Part shown: in pieces, positions 34,762 to 44,835 of the stretch
Layout of the letters: each line of letters begins with the position of its first letter
Numbering within the stretch: position 1 is the first letter of the stretch
Translations under genes and position numbers: made by a program
Origin: an uncultured Alphaproteobacteria bacterium
GTDB taxonomy: Bacteria; Pseudomonadota; Alphaproteobacteria; CAAHEQ01; UBA3637
Reading direction: 5' to 3'
Assembly (NCBI GenBank): GCA_934234055.1
Contig: CAKQGY010000002.1
Coordinates: 1-64,000 of the forward strand
DNA: 64,000 bases
Notes under the pieces: model-generated
Seen by the model: the letters and a program-made list of their open reading frames with translations, nothing else
What the model was told of the DNA's origin: nothing
The model's database searches: none

Positions 34762-36909
34762 GCGCTCTTTTTGCTCGGATTGATTACGGATAATCCCAAA
34801 GACCAACCCGCCGGTTATCGGCATACATTCTTTCAGGATCACGCGTAATCTGTCCCCCATGACATAGGTCTGACCGGTTGACCGACCGGTCAGGCTTTGC
34901 GTATCGGCATTATAATCGTAAAAATCCCCTGTCAATTGCCGCATCGGGATCAGGCCGTCCGCACCATACGGATCCACCGACACAAACAAGCCGAACGGCG
35001 TCACGGATGAGATTGTCGCCTCAAAGGCCTGCCCGATTTTATCTTTAAAATACGCCGCCATATACCGATCCGTCGCGTCCATTTCGGCCGAAGCTGCCTG
35101 CCGTTCGGTGGCCGAGATATGCCGTGCCGTGTTTTCAAAAGCATTTTCTTCTTCGGTCGTCAAAGCCCCTTCCCCTAATTTCAATGCCTTAATCAAGGCC
35201 CGGTGCACCAAAATATCCGCATAGCGGCGAATCGGCGATGTAAAGTGCGCATACCGTGCCAAAGCCAACCCAAAGTGTCCGATATTTTCCGGTGAATAGA
35301 TCGCCTGCGATTGCGCCCGCAGGACCAACTCGTTCACGGCCCGATCCCGTGCCGTCCCGTCTGCCCGCGTTAAAACCGTATTAAAATCCGACGGCAACGG
35401 ATTTTCCCCCAATTTAGCACTCTGTCCGATAGAGGCCAGAAAAGAAGTCAGATTTTCCACCTTCTCGACCGAGGGTTTATCATGCACCCGATACATTGTC
35501 GGGGCGCCTTTTTCTTCCAAAGTTTCCGCCGCCGCCACATTAGCCAAAATCATCATTTCTTCAATCAGTTGCATACTCGGCGTCTGTTCGTGCAGGTGTA
35601 TTTCCTTAACCTGTCCTTTTGCATCCAAGATCACCTGTCTCTCCGGCACATCAATTTCCAGCACCCCACGCTTTTGCCGTGCTTGTTTCAAGGCCTCATA
35701 CGCCCCCACCAAGTGCTGTATTTCCGCTTCCAAGCCCGCAATCGGCGTTTTTCCGTCCATTGCCGCCTGCACTTCATCATAGGTCAACCGCCGAGCCGAT
35801 CGGATCAAAGCCCGATGAAAAGTATGCCGCAATTTATGCCCGTGGCGATTGATCCAAACTTCACAGACCATAGCCGCTCGCGATTCGTTCGGATTCAGCG
35901 AGCACACGCCGTTTGACAAAGCCGGTGGCAACATCGGAAATACCCGATCCGGGAAATAGACCGAATTTCCTCTCAATCGTGCATCGCTGTCCAACGCGGT
36001 CCCTGTGCGCACATACCACGCCACATCGGCAATCCCGACCATCAAGTGCCACCCGCCGGCATTTTTCCGGTCCGAATCCGGCTCGGCCCACACGGCATCA
36101 TCAAAGTCCCGTGCATCAGCGCCGTCTATCGTCACAAAAGGGATCGCCTGCAAATCAACTCTGTTTTTACCTGTTTTGGGCACCGTTGCCCGTTCGGCCT
36201 GTTTTTCGGCACTTTCGGTAAAGGCCACCGGAATATGGTGCATATAGACCGAGATTAAAGTCGCCGCAAACGGTTCATCGGCCGATCCGATTTTCTTGAT
36301 ATAGCGTGCCTCGGGCGAGCGCGTTCGAATCATCGGAATATCCACCAGCAACAAATCTTTATTCTTTACCTGCACCCCGCGCGGAATATCTGTCAAAGTA
36401 AAGGCCTGTTTCAACCGCCGATCCACCGACGACACCACTCCGTTTTCATAGACTCCGACCATTTGGTTTTCACCGGCCGTCACGCGACGCAGTGCTGTCC
36501 CCTCATACATACGATTTCCGACGGATTTGACTTGCGCCTGCACAATATCACCAACGCCCGCCGGCGGGGACAGCCGATCACGGGTAATAATGATTTGCGG
36601 TGCCGGATTCGGACTGACCCATTCCAAAGGCCGCGCAATCAAGTCCCCCATAGAATCCAGCCCCGTAATTTCCACCACAACCCGTTCGGGCAGCGAATCG
36701 GGCAAAGTGATTTGCTTTCCGGCCCGCACTGTTTGGATTCGCCCCTGTTTTTTCAGTTCTTTCAGCATATTTTTAACGGCCACCCGGGCTTCACCTTTTA
36801 CGCCCAAAGCGCGACTTAAATCCCGCTTGGACACCGTTCCCGACTGTGCATTCAAATAGGCCATTACTTCATCCATCGTCGGCAAAGTTTGTGCTGATTT
36901 TCGAGCCAT
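34699..36909 (-). CDS. rnr: Ribonuclease R
   Basis: RNase R is a processive 3'-5' exoribonuclease able to unwind structured RNA. The 736 residues contain an N-terminal winged-helix part, cold-shock domains, the RNB catalytic domain (DARDFDDAVW with its metal-binding Asp residues; RYADILVHR) and an S1 domain, then a basic tail (KKASQKPKRFKKRR). GGGGAGG precedes the ATG. It lies 38 bp behind merR at the end of the rpmF operon. The tail codons overlap the unknown membrane gene on the other strand. Confidence 0.96.
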   Translation of the reverse strand: MARKSAQTLPTMDEVMAYLNAQSGTVSKRDLSRALGVKGEARVAVKNMLKELKKQGRIQTVRAGKQITLPDSLPERVVVEITGLDSMGDLIARPLEWVSPNPAPQIIITRDRLSPPAGVGDIVQAQVKSVGNRMYEGTALRRVTAGENQMVGVYENGVVSSVDRRLKQAFTLTDIPRGVQVKNKDLLLVDIPMIRTRSPEARYIKKIGSADEPFAATLISVYMHHIPVAFTESAEKQAERATVPKTGKNRVDLQAIPFVTIDGADARDFDDAVWAEPDSDRKNAGGWHLMVGIADVAWYVRTGTALDSDARLRGNSVYFPDRVFPMLPPALSNGVCSLNPNESRAAMVCEVWINRHGHKLRHTFHRALIRSARRLTYDEVQAAMDGKTPIAGLEAEIQHLVGAYEALKQARQKRGVLEIDVPERQVILDAKGQVKEIHLHEQTPSMQLIEEMMILANVAAAETLEEKGAPTMYRVHDKPSVEKVENLTSFLASIGQSAKLGENPLPSDFNTVLTRADGTARDRAVNELVLRAQSQAIYSPENIGHFGLALARYAHFTSPIRRYADILVHRALIKALKLGEGALTTEEENAFENTARHISATERQAASAEMDATDRYMAAYFKDKIGQAFEATISSVTPFGLFVSVDPYGADGLIPMRQLTGDFYDYNADTQSLTGRSTGQTYVMGDRLRVILKECMPITGGLVFGIIRNQSEQKERLAIARKKASQKPKRFKKRRH

Positions 36910-36947
36910 ATTTCCTCCCCGTATTTTGCGTGCGTATCGCTGGGGGT

Positions 36948-37295
36948 TTACAGATGTTCCGTCAGCGAATCGCGAATCGATTCCAATTCTTGAATCAAGG
37001 TATCCATCGCCACCGAATCGTATTGTGTTTGCGTATTGTCCAAGGGTATTTCAGCCCCTTCTCCGGATTTCAAGCGTTTTTGGACTCCTTTTATGGTAAA
37101 ACCCTCTTGATACAAGGCATCACGGATTCGCGCCAACAAGACCACATCTTCGGCCGTATAATAGCGCCGTCCCATGCGTTTAACCGGTTTCAACTGATGA
37201 AATTGCGTCTCCCAAAAACGCAAAACAGAGGGTTGAACCTGCAACAGGTCCGACACCTCTGCGATAGTGCGATAGGCTGTTTCTGCCTTACTCAT
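36948..37295 (-). CDS. MerR-family transcriptional regulator
   Basis: The 115-residue protein has an N-terminal MerR winged helix-turn-helix (about 8-75: TIAEVSDLLQVQPSVLRFWETQF, then GRRYYTAEDVVLLARI) and a short C-terminal helix without effector cysteines. It follows ihfA by one base, the conserved fabH-ihfA-merR order of alphaproteobacteria. Its targets are not known from the sequence. Confidence 0.88.
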   Translation of the reverse strand: MSKAETAYRTIAEVSDLLQVQPSVLRFWETQFHQLKPVKRMGRRYYTAEDVVLLARIRDALYQEGFTIKGVQKRLKSGEGAEIPLDNTQTQYDSVAMDTLIQELESIRDSLTEHL

Positions 37296-37296
37296 G

Positions 37297-37602
37297 CTAT
37301 TTATCCGACAATGCGGCTTTCAGCAAATGTGAAGCCTTGAATGAAAGAACGGTCCGCGGCGAGATAATATATTCCTTGCCCGTGCGCGGGTTACGACCGA
37401 TTCGTTGCACTTTTTGGTGCGGAATAAATGATGCAAACCCAGACAATTTCAAAGGTTCTGCCCGGGATATAGTGTCCACCATAACTTGGAAAATGCTATC
37501 CACGATTTTCAGCGATTCGGCATGTGAAAATCCCAACTCGTTATACAAGATCCCGGCAATATCGGCACGCGTCATTGTATTGGACATTCTGATTTCTTTC
37601 AT
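37297..37602 (-). CDS. ihfA: Integration host factor alpha subunit
   Basis: IHF-alpha forms a DNA-bending heterodimer with IHF-beta. The 101 residues match the HU/IHF fold: TRADIAGILYNELGFS helix, LKLSGFASF turn and the beta-arm GRNPRTGKE with its intercalating Pro. The start at 37602 has AAAGG upstream; ATG 37587 is a possible shorter start. It is 67 bp downstream of fabH and 1 bp upstream of merR. HU is the alternative, but gene order favours IHF-alpha. Confidence 0.9.
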   Translation of the reverse strand: MKEIRMSNTMTRADIAGILYNELGFSHAESLKIVDSIFQVMVDTISRAEPLKLSGFASFIPHQKVQRIGRNPRTGKEYIISPRTVLSFKASHLLKAALSDK

Positions 37603-37669
37603 TTTTTTAACCTTTCTGTTTCTATATTCTTAATTTGCCATATTTTTTTCAAAAGTGCAAGTCTTTTTT

Positions 37670-38641
37670 TCAAAAACGAACAAGACCCGCCGCCCATGTC
37701 AAGCCCGCTCCCATGGCTTCCAGTAATAACAGGTCCCCTCGTTTAATTCGTCCGTCCTTTACCCCCGCCCACAAAGCCAGCGGCACCGACGCGGACGATG
37801 TATTTCCTTGTTGCGGCAAGGTCAAAATCACTTTTTCAGGTGCTAACCCCAATTTATGTCGCGTTGCTTCTATGATTCGCGCATTTGCCTGATGCGGCAC
37901 CAACCAGTCCACTTCTGCCACTGTTAAATGATTTTCCTGTAAAATGGTTTCCGAAATTGTCGTCATATTTTCAACGGCATGACGAAAGACTTCCCGCCCT
38001 TCCATGGCGACCACACCGGCCGTTTTCGTTCGTGACACCCCGCCGGTCGCATACAACAGATCCCGATAACGCCCGTCCGATCTCAGCTTCAAAGCCAACA
38101 CCCCAGGTTTTGTCAGTTCCGGAGCCCCTTCTTCGGCTTCCAAGACCACAGCCCCTGCCCCGTCTCCAAACAGCACACAGGTATTGCGATCTTTCCAATC
38201 CACGATTCGCGATAATGTTTCCGCTCCGATCACCAAGGCCCGGCGAACGAATCCTTGCCGAACATAGCTGTCTGCCACCGACAAAGCATACAAAAAGCCC
38301 GAGCATGCCGCTTGAATATCAAAGGCAAACCCACCTACCATACCGATTTCGCGCTGCACCGTCACGGCCGTCGCCGGCAAGGTATCATCAGGCGTCGTTG
38401 TTGCCACGATGACCAAGTCCATATCCGCCCCGTTCAAACCTGCATTTTTAAGTGCCTCTTGCCCTGCTTCGATCGCCAAAGTCGCCGTTGTTTCATTTTC
38501 CGCGGCCAAACGCCGCTCACAGATACCGGTTCGCTCCCGAATCCACGAATCCGATGTTTCAACCATTTTTTCCAAATCAGTATTCAACAATCGACGTTCG
38601 GGCAAATACCCACCAACACTGCGAATAACAGAGTGATACAT
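37670..38641 (-). CDS. fabH: 3-oxoacyl-ACP synthase III (FabH)
   Basis: FabH condenses acetyl-CoA with malonyl-ACP to start fatty-acid synthesis. The start at 38641 (GAGGGGACAAA upstream) gives 323 residues, typical size. The catalytic Cys113 lies in QAACSGFLYAL, His in VPHQANARI and Asn in QQGNTSSAS. It follows plsX by 19 bp in the rpmF-plsX-fabH cluster. Confidence 0.97.
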   Translation of the reverse strand: MYHSVIRSVGGYLPERRLLNTDLEKMVETSDSWIRERTGICERRLAAENETTATLAIEAGQEALKNAGLNGADMDLVIVATTTPDDTLPATAVTVQREIGMVGGFAFDIQAACSGFLYALSVADSYVRQGFVRRALVIGAETLSRIVDWKDRNTCVLFGDGAGAVVLEAEEGAPELTKPGVLALKLRSDGRYRDLLYATGGVSRTKTAGVVAMEGREVFRHAVENMTTISETILQENHLTVAEVDWLVPHQANARIIEATRHKLGLAPEKVILTLPQQGNTSSASVPLALWAGVKDGRIKRGDLLLLEAMGAGLTWAAGLVRF

Positions 38642-38660
38642 TTTGTCCCCTCGTGTTAAA

Positions 38661-39704
38661 TTATTCTTTATTTTCAAGTTGTTCCGATTCAGCCATCAAC
38701 TCGGACAATTCATTTTTAATCTTGTCGCACAGTTTATTTTGAGCCATACGAATCGCTGATTCGATTGCACACGCGAACGAAAAAGCATCAGCCCCGCCAT
38801 GACTTTTCACGGAAATCCCGTTCAGGCCCAAAAACATTGCGCCGTTATACCGGCGCGGATCCATTGTTTTTTTCAGGCGCAACAACCGCGGTGTCGCCAA
38901 TAGGAATCCAAACTTGGCCAACAGCGATCCTTTCACCACATGTTTCAGGCTCTTGACGATAAAGCGCACCGTCCCTTCCAGCGTTTTCAAGGCCACATTC
39001 CCAGAAAAACCGTCCGACACGATAACTTGCGTTTTACCGCCGCAAATATCATTTCCTTCCACAAATCCCTTAAAATTCAACCGTTCGCCAAACCCCTTCA
39101 GGATACCGGCGGCTTCGCGGATTTCTTCGCGACCTTTTGTTTCTTCCGATCCGATATTCAGCAACCCGATTGTCGGTTTTTGCGTTTCAAACAAAACATG
39201 GTGCAGCACATGCCCCATCACGGCAAACTCTACCAGATTTTGCGAATTACATTCGGCATTCGCGCCCAAGTCCAAAGCCACGATCGGCCCTTCCAGACTG
39301 GGCAGCACTGCCGCGATCGCCGGCCGATCAATCCCCGCCAGCGTCCCCAGACAGATTTTACTCATCGCCATCAAAGCTCCGGTATTCCCGGCCGACACCA
39401 CCGCATGGGCATAGCCGTTACGGACAGACATAATTGCCTTCCACATACTGCTTTCCCGCCCGTTGCGAATAGCAGCCGACGGTTTATCATCCGCTTTAAC
39501 GATCTGGGTTGTGTGATGAATTTTGAATCGCTCCGCCGGCAAGCCGTATTGTTTCGTCAGCGGCAAGATTTTATTTTCATCACCATACAGAAAGAAAAAT
39601 ACGGAAGGGTTTTTCTTGGCGACACGAGACACCCCGTCAATAACGATACCCGGCGCATTATCGCCACCCATGGCATCAACAGATATAATTAAAGTATCGC
39701 TCAA
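38661..39704 (-). CDS. plsX: Phosphate acyltransferase PlsX
   Basis: PlsX makes acyl-phosphate from acyl-ACP for phospholipid synthesis. The 347 residues open with ISVDAMGGDNAPG and contain VSAGNTGALMAMS, ALDLGANAEC and VSDGFSGNVALKTLEG, all family signatures. It lies 22 bp after rpmF and 19 bp before fabH, the usual order. Confidence 0.97.
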   Translation of the reverse strand: MSDTLIISVDAMGGDNAPGIVIDGVSRVAKKNPSVFFFLYGDENKILPLTKQYGLPAERFKIHHTTQIVKADDKPSAAIRNGRESSMWKAIMSVRNGYAHAVVSAGNTGALMAMSKICLGTLAGIDRPAIAAVLPSLEGPIVALDLGANAECNSQNLVEFAVMGHVLHHVLFETQKPTIGLLNIGSEETKGREEIREAAGILKGFGERLNFKGFVEGNDICGGKTQVIVSDGFSGNVALKTLEGTVRFIVKSLKHVVKGSLLAKFGFLLATPRLLRLKKTMDPRRYNGAMFLGLNGISVKSHGGADAFSFACAIESAIRMAQNKLCDKIKNELSELMAESEQLENKE

Positions 39705-39726
39705 AGGTCAAACCCCTCCCGTTATA

Positions 39727-39915
39727 TTATTTTTCTTCTTTCTTTTGAACAAGAACTTCTTTCTTGTTATAGGTGCCACAGGATTCGCACACATGATGCG
39801 AGCGAACCAATTCACCGCAGTTCGGGCATTCTACGCAATTGTTTGTGCCCAAAGCCATATGAGAACGGCGCATATTCTTTTTTGATTTAGATGTTTTCTT
39901 TTTAGGTACTGCCAT
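39727..39915 (-). CDS. rpmF: 50S ribosomal protein L32
   Basis: The 62 residues start AVPKKKTSKSKKNMRRSH, typical of L32, and carry a zinc ribbon with Cys30/Cys33 (CPNC) and Cys43/Cys46 (CESC). It is first in the plsX-fabH-ihfA-merR-rnr operon, behind its own promoter. Confidence 0.97.
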   Translation of the reverse strand: MAVPKKKTSKSKKNMRRSHMALGTNNCVECPNCGELVRSHHVCESCGTYNKKEVLVQKKEEK

Positions 39916-39987
39916 TTTAAGACTCTCTGTTAAATTAAGTTCTGCCGGTTTTTTTATTCAAAGCCCCGACACTCCAAACGGATTATA

Positions 39988-40016
39988 GTTATACATTATT
40001 TTTATTTGTTTTGCAA
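39988..40016 (-). promoter_or_regulatory. Promoter of the rpmF operon
   Basis: TTGCAA (40016-40011) and TATAAC (39993-39988) are 17 bp apart on the minus strand; a second TATAAT overlaps just downstream. Confidence 0.75.
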
Positions 40017-40041
40017 GACTTTTTTTAACATTCCCTCTTTA

Positions 40042-42705
40042 TTACAGGCGAAAAGCATCTGTTTGTTGGTGAATATGCTGGATTGCGCGTTGAATTTCTT
40101 CGGGCATTTTGGTATCTTTTGGTTCGTTGAATTGAATCAATTGCTGCACATTACCCGTCCAACTCCGACGCAGTGTTGTCCGTTTCTTGGTCGGCTCCAG
40201 AACGGTTTCCAACACCAAATTGACTTTCGTTTCCTCCGGTTTGGCCGAAGTCCCATCTAATGTAATACTCCCGCCCCGCACGGTTATAGCCTTATTCTTT
40301 TCCAGGAACACCGGCGATTTAGCCGCCACCCCCGTATAGGCAACCGTCCCGGCCGAAGCTTGCAAAGTCCCGTTTTTGATGCTCAATACATTATCACGCA
40401 CCTCAATCGGTAACAATATCGTCCCACGCAACGGTGCTTTCAAGGTCCAATCCGACGCCTTCAAATGTGTCGCCATCGGGTTCAAATTCAGCCCTTGATT
40501 TTGCAGATACACCAAAGTTCCCACGCGCTGATAGGGGATAATCAATTCTCCCGAGGACAGGGGAACGCCCGCCAGTTTTGCCTGCAAATTATACAAACGA
40601 GCATATTTTTCTTCAATTTGCACAATCATTTGAATATGATCAAGCGGCACAACCGAGTTGATCTGCCTGATATATAATTTTTGTCTATCATCAGTCACGA
40701 ACGGATATATCGATTTCAGCACAAAAGCCGCATTAATTCCTTTAAGATTCAATGTTTCTTCTTGCACATCGACATCTGATAATGCCACATACATCGGCCC
40801 ATTCAAAGTGCTGTCCAAATTACCCGAAATTCGACCATAGGCTGCGACTTTTCCGGTAATATTTTGAATATTTGGCGAGATAACTTCTGTCAATTTTCGC
40901 AATGGCCGCGTCAGTTGTTCCACATCCACCGTCGGTATCACGACATATCCGTCCACATTATGCGTCGCCAGATCCAAAGCCCCGCTGAACAGCAGATGGA
41001 TTTTTTGGGAATCCGCCAATAATCTCAGGTCCGTTTTATCCTTTTCCCGGATATAATAGACTTCAAAAGGGGCTTTCCAAACCCGATTATCGCGCAGCCG
41101 CATTTCTTTGGCCGTCACGGTGATTCGCGCCTGCGGATCAAAAAAGTTTTGCATCGCCAGCATAATCCCCGACGACTCGCATTCTGCGGTATCAAAGATT
41201 CCGTTGTTGATCTGCACCGTCGCTGCTGCATTTCCTGTCAGCAGGTTATAGCTTCCCTCAAAGCCGCCTTTTTTGAATCCGATAGCAGACACACGCGTCC
41301 CGCTGACCGGTGCCGTTTTAAAATCAAACTCCCCGACCGGCAGGTTAAACTGAACTTCCCCGGTTTTCAATGATACGGCCAGAGCTTTATTCTGAGGCAA
41401 CAGGTTCCATGTCACCGCCGGCCGGTTGCGGTATACCGTATTCAACACCGGAAATTCCAACATACGCGCCCGCACCTGCGTCGGCTCGGTCAAATCGTAT
41501 TGACATTTTTCAAACAGCTGACAGGTCAATTTTCCGTTCAAAGTCGTGCTTAAATCCCGAACGGTCGTTTTACCCGAGACCTGATTCAAGATCGACACCA
41601 TAATCGGGTGCGAAGTTGTCAGGATATTTTTATCATTCAAACTGACTCCGGAAAAGCTGAACGACAGATTGCTTTTTTCATTATTCCGCAAGGTATTCAA
41701 GGAATCGGACATTGTAAAGCTGAACGATCCGTCAAAGACATTTCCCGACCGCCGCACATCCAAAACAATATCCTTCTTCAAGCGATCATACGCCATCGTC
41801 AGATTCGCCGTCCCGTTCAGCAGTTTCATTTGTTTCGTCCAAAATGTCACCTTTCCGCTCAATTTTTCCTGCGGCCGCGACGGCAGTGACACAGCCCCTT
41901 CCAGAATATCCAAAGTCCAATCCGTCATTTCTTTTTTATCTTGAATATTCAATTTTCCCTTCAAGGACAAATACGGCTCATTAATACTGATATTCGTCAC
42001 AATGGTTGTTTCATCTCCATATACCCCCAGCATCGAGAAGGAAACCGGCAATTCGTAATCTTTACCTTTAATGGACAGTTTGGCATCATTCACGTCCAGG
42101 TTATCAATCCGCACGCCGATCCCGTCTTTGGCGGCCGTATTCAGCTTTGACAACGCCAGAAAGGCCTCTTGCGCATTTTTGTTATTCATATCTGTCAAAG
42201 TCAGAGTCAATCCCTCTAATTTCACGCTCTTGGCCCGGTGATTCAAAAAGTCCGAAAAAGTGGACGAGATACTCACTTTATCCACCTTATACGAGTTCTT
42301 TTTATCGTGCAAATCATACAGTTCAATTTTGGATTTAACAATACCGGGAATATCCATACGACTGTATTCAATGCCGTTTTCAACCAGATACGATCGCACC
42401 ATATTCGGCAGTTGCATATATCCCACCACCAGCACGGCGAAAGCCGCCACACCCGACAGATACAGTGCCCCCATAAAACCGGCCCAGATTCGATTTATCA
42501 GTATAAATGGCTTTTCATATTGCCGTCGTTTTTCGTCCAGCGATAACATCAAGCGCATATACCACACCATCACCGACATCGTCAGCGAGTTATGCCGTGC
42601 GTTTTTTTCATTCATAATAATTTCATCACCGGCGGCGATCTGTGCATACAGTTCGTTATCACGGTGCGGATTCGGCGGAACGCTTCTGTTTTGTTGGTCT
42701 GTCAT
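40042..42705 (-). CDS. AsmA/YdbH-like inner-membrane protein
   Basis: The 887 residues have a cytoplasmic N terminus (1-73), a single membrane helix (about 74-96) and a very large periplasmic part rich in beta strands with repeated LSGKL/GTVAYTG-type segments. This layout fits the AsmA-like/YdbH group, whose members form periplasm-spanning beta bridges moving phospholipid between membranes. The C-terminal third (INSVVPLDHIQM, LSSGELIIPYQR) most resembles YdbH. It is last in the bamD-recN-ligA operon, 3 bp after ligA, an envelope setting. Family assignment is moderate because such proteins diverge quickly. Confidence 0.6.
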   Translation of the reverse strand: MTDQQNRSVPPNPHRDNELYAQIAAGDEIIMNEKNARHNSLTMSVMVWYMRLMLSLDEKRRQYEKPFILINRIWAGFMGALYLSGVAAFAVLVVGYMQLPNMVRSYLVENGIEYSRMDIPGIVKSKIELYDLHDKKNSYKVDKVSISSTFSDFLNHRAKSVKLEGLTLTLTDMNNKNAQEAFLALSKLNTAAKDGIGVRIDNLDVNDAKLSIKGKDYELPVSFSMLGVYGDETTIVTNISINEPYLSLKGKLNIQDKKEMTDWTLDILEGAVSLPSRPQEKLSGKVTFWTKQMKLLNGTANLTMAYDRLKKDIVLDVRRSGNVFDGSFSFTMSDSLNTLRNNEKSNLSFSFSGVSLNDKNILTTSHPIMVSILNQVSGKTTVRDLSTTLNGKLTCQLFEKCQYDLTEPTQVRARMLEFPVLNTVYRNRPAVTWNLLPQNKALAVSLKTGEVQFNLPVGEFDFKTAPVSGTRVSAIGFKKGGFEGSYNLLTGNAAATVQINNGIFDTAECESSGIMLAMQNFFDPQARITVTAKEMRLRDNRVWKAPFEVYYIREKDKTDLRLLADSQKIHLLFSGALDLATHNVDGYVVIPTVDVEQLTRPLRKLTEVISPNIQNITGKVAAYGRISGNLDSTLNGPMYVALSDVDVQEETLNLKGINAAFVLKSIYPFVTDDRQKLYIRQINSVVPLDHIQMIVQIEEKYARLYNLQAKLAGVPLSSGELIIPYQRVGTLVYLQNQGLNLNPMATHLKASDWTLKAPLRGTILLPIEVRDNVLSIKNGTLQASAGTVAYTGVAAKSPVFLEKNKAITVRGGSITLDGTSAKPEETKVNLVLETVLEPTKKRTTLRRSWTGNVQQLIQFNEPKDTKMPEEIQRAIQHIHQQTDAFRL

Positions 42706-42708
42706 AAT

Positions 42709-44835
42709 CTACCCCTCATTTCTGTTTGGTTTATCATAGCCTGTTTTTTCGCGTTCGTCAAGACATTGCTGAAAATCTTCTTCATTTATTATCCGAACAC
42801 CCAATTTTTCGGCCTTTGACAACTTACTGCCGGCATCGGCCCCCGCCACCACCAAGTCTGTTTTGGCTGAAACGGTGCTCACCACTTTGGCCCCGGCCTG
42901 CTGCGCGCGTTCTTTGGCTTCTGCGCGCGTAAAATGCAATAAACTTCCCGTAAAGACGACGGTCTTATCGGTCAGGGGTGTTTGCCGTTTCGACACGATT
43001 TGCGAATCGGTAATGGTCAACACCGCCGTCAAACGATTCAGCAGCATCTGATTATTCGGTTCGGCAAAGAAATCAATAATTTCCGTCGCCATCGTTTCCC
43101 CGATTCCCTCAATTTGGGTCAAGGCACCGCGCGCATTTTCCGACTCCATCGTTTGGCGAAAATTATTCCACGAATGAAACCGCGAGGCCAGCAATTTCGC
43201 CGTTGCCTCGCCCACTTCCCGTATCCCCAGCGCATAGATAAAGCGGTTCAGAGCCACTGCCCGTTGCACCGACCGAATCGCGTCAAACAGGTTCACGGCC
43301 GATTTTTGCCCCCACCCGTCCAGGCCCAGGATTTCCAAAGCATGCTCGGCTTCCAATCTGAAAATATCCACCGGTGTTTTAATCCACCCCAACCGGTAAA
43401 ACAGCTCTATGTTTTTATCCCCCAGCCCTTCAATATCCAACGCTTCTTTTGAGACAAAATGTTTTAACCGCTCTTTGATTTGCGCCGGACAGATCAGGCC
43501 CCCCGTGCAGTAAATCACGGCATCATCGCCCTCGCGCACCGCATGCGATCCGCACACGGGGCAGCGATTCGGAAAGACAAAAGGCTGACTGTCTGCCGGC
43601 CGACGTTCGGGCACGATTCGCACGATTTGAGGGATGACATCACCGGCGCGCTGAATCACCACGGTATCGCCCTCGCGAATATCCTTGCGGTCAATTTCAT
43701 CAGCGTTATGCAATGTCGCATGTTGAACGATCACCCCGCCCACATTGATCGGCTCCACATCGGCCACCGGAGTCAAAGCCCCCGTCCGCCCCACTTGGAT
43801 TCGGATTTTGTTCAACCGTGTTTGTGCCTGTTCCGCCGGAAATTTGTGCGCAACAGCCCACCGCGGAGACCTGGCGATAAACCCCAACCGCTGTTGCAGG
43901 TCCAACCGATTGACCTTATACACAACGCCATCAATATCATAGGGTAAACTCGCCCGTTTTTCCGTCATCTGACGAAAGAAAGCGATCATATCTTTAACGG
44001 TCGGGCAGATTCGAATCTCCGGATTGACCGGGAATCCCCACCGTTTCAGTTGTTCCAAGAATCCATAGTGCGTTGTCCAGGTCGGCTGATTCACGCGCCC
44101 CACGGCATAGGCAAACAGGCTTAATTTTCGCTCTGCCGTAATCCGAGGGTTCAGTTGTCGCAACGACCCTGCCGCCGCATTTCTGGGGTTGGCAAAGACC
44201 TTTTTATGCACCGCCGTCTGCGATTTGTTCAAATCAAAAAAATCCGCCCGCGCCATATATACTTCGCCCCGAATATCAATAAAAGACGGCACGCCCGACC
44301 GAAACAAATCATCGCCCGTTTCATTCAAGCGACTCGGCAACCCCGCTATAGTTTTCAGGTTTTCGGTAATATCTTCTCCGACAACCCCGTCGCCCCGTGT
44401 TGCTCCCTGCACAAACACCCCGTCTTGATAGACCGCCGAAAACGACAAGCCGTCAATTTTCGGCTCGGCCACCATTTCAATTTCTTCATCGGCCGGTATA
44501 CCCAAAAAGCGATGGATTTTATCCATAAAATCAACGACATCGTCTTCGGTAAAGATATTCCCCAGCGACAGCATCGGAATGCTGTGCACCACTTGCCCGA
44601 ATCCGTCGGCCACCGCTGCCCCCACCTTGCGCGAGGGACTGTCCGCCCGCACCAAATCGGGATAGGCCGCCTCCAACATCTCGTTGCGTCGTTTCAGGCG
44701 ATCATATTCGGCATCGGATACCAAGGGCGCATCTTTCTGATGATAGGCAATATCCAGTTCGGCCATACGTTTAGCCAATTTCTCCAATTCTTCGGCGACT
44801 TCCGCGCGTGTCATTTCAGCTATTTCTTTGAACAT
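42709..44835 (-). CDS. ligA: NAD-dependent DNA ligase LigA
   Basis: LigA seals nicks using NAD+. From 44835 it has 708 residues. Seen: the Ia domain (YDRLKRRNEML), adenylated Lys126 in EPKIDG, TRGDGVVGED, an OB fold, a four-Cys zinc finger (CPVCG...C...C), helix-hairpin-helix repeats and a C-terminal BRCT. Start choice is uncertain: 44835 overlaps recN by 16 bp, while ATG 44814 starts 5 bp past the recN stop and would still keep the first domain. It lies in the standard recN-ligA order. Confidence 0.96.
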   Translation of the reverse strand: MFKEIAEMTRAEVAEELEKLAKRMAELDIAYHQKDAPLVSDAEYDRLKRRNEMLEAAYPDLVRADSPSRKVGAAVADGFGQVVHSIPMLSLGNIFTEDDVVDFMDKIHRFLGIPADEEIEMVAEPKIDGLSFSAVYQDGVFVQGATRGDGVVGEDITENLKTIAGLPSRLNETGDDLFRSGVPSFIDIRGEVYMARADFFDLNKSQTAVHKKVFANPRNAAAGSLRQLNPRITAERKLSLFAYAVGRVNQPTWTTHYGFLEQLKRWGFPVNPEIRICPTVKDMIAFFRQMTEKRASLPYDIDGVVYKVNRLDLQQRLGFIARSPRWAVAHKFPAEQAQTRLNKIRIQVGRTGALTPVADVEPINVGGVIVQHATLHNADEIDRKDIREGDTVVIQRAGDVIPQIVRIVPERRPADSQPFVFPNRCPVCGSHAVREGDDAVIYCTGGLICPAQIKERLKHFVSKEALDIEGLGDKNIELFYRLGWIKTPVDIFRLEAEHALEILGLDGWGQKSAVNLFDAIRSVQRAVALNRFIYALGIREVGEATAKLLASRFHSWNNFRQTMESENARGALTQIEGIGETMATEIIDFFAEPNNQMLLNRLTAVLTITDSQIVSKRQTPLTDKTVVFTGSLLHFTRAEAKERAQQAGAKVVSTVSAKTDLVVAGADAGSKLSKAEKLGVRIINEEDFQQCLDEREKTGYDKPNRNEG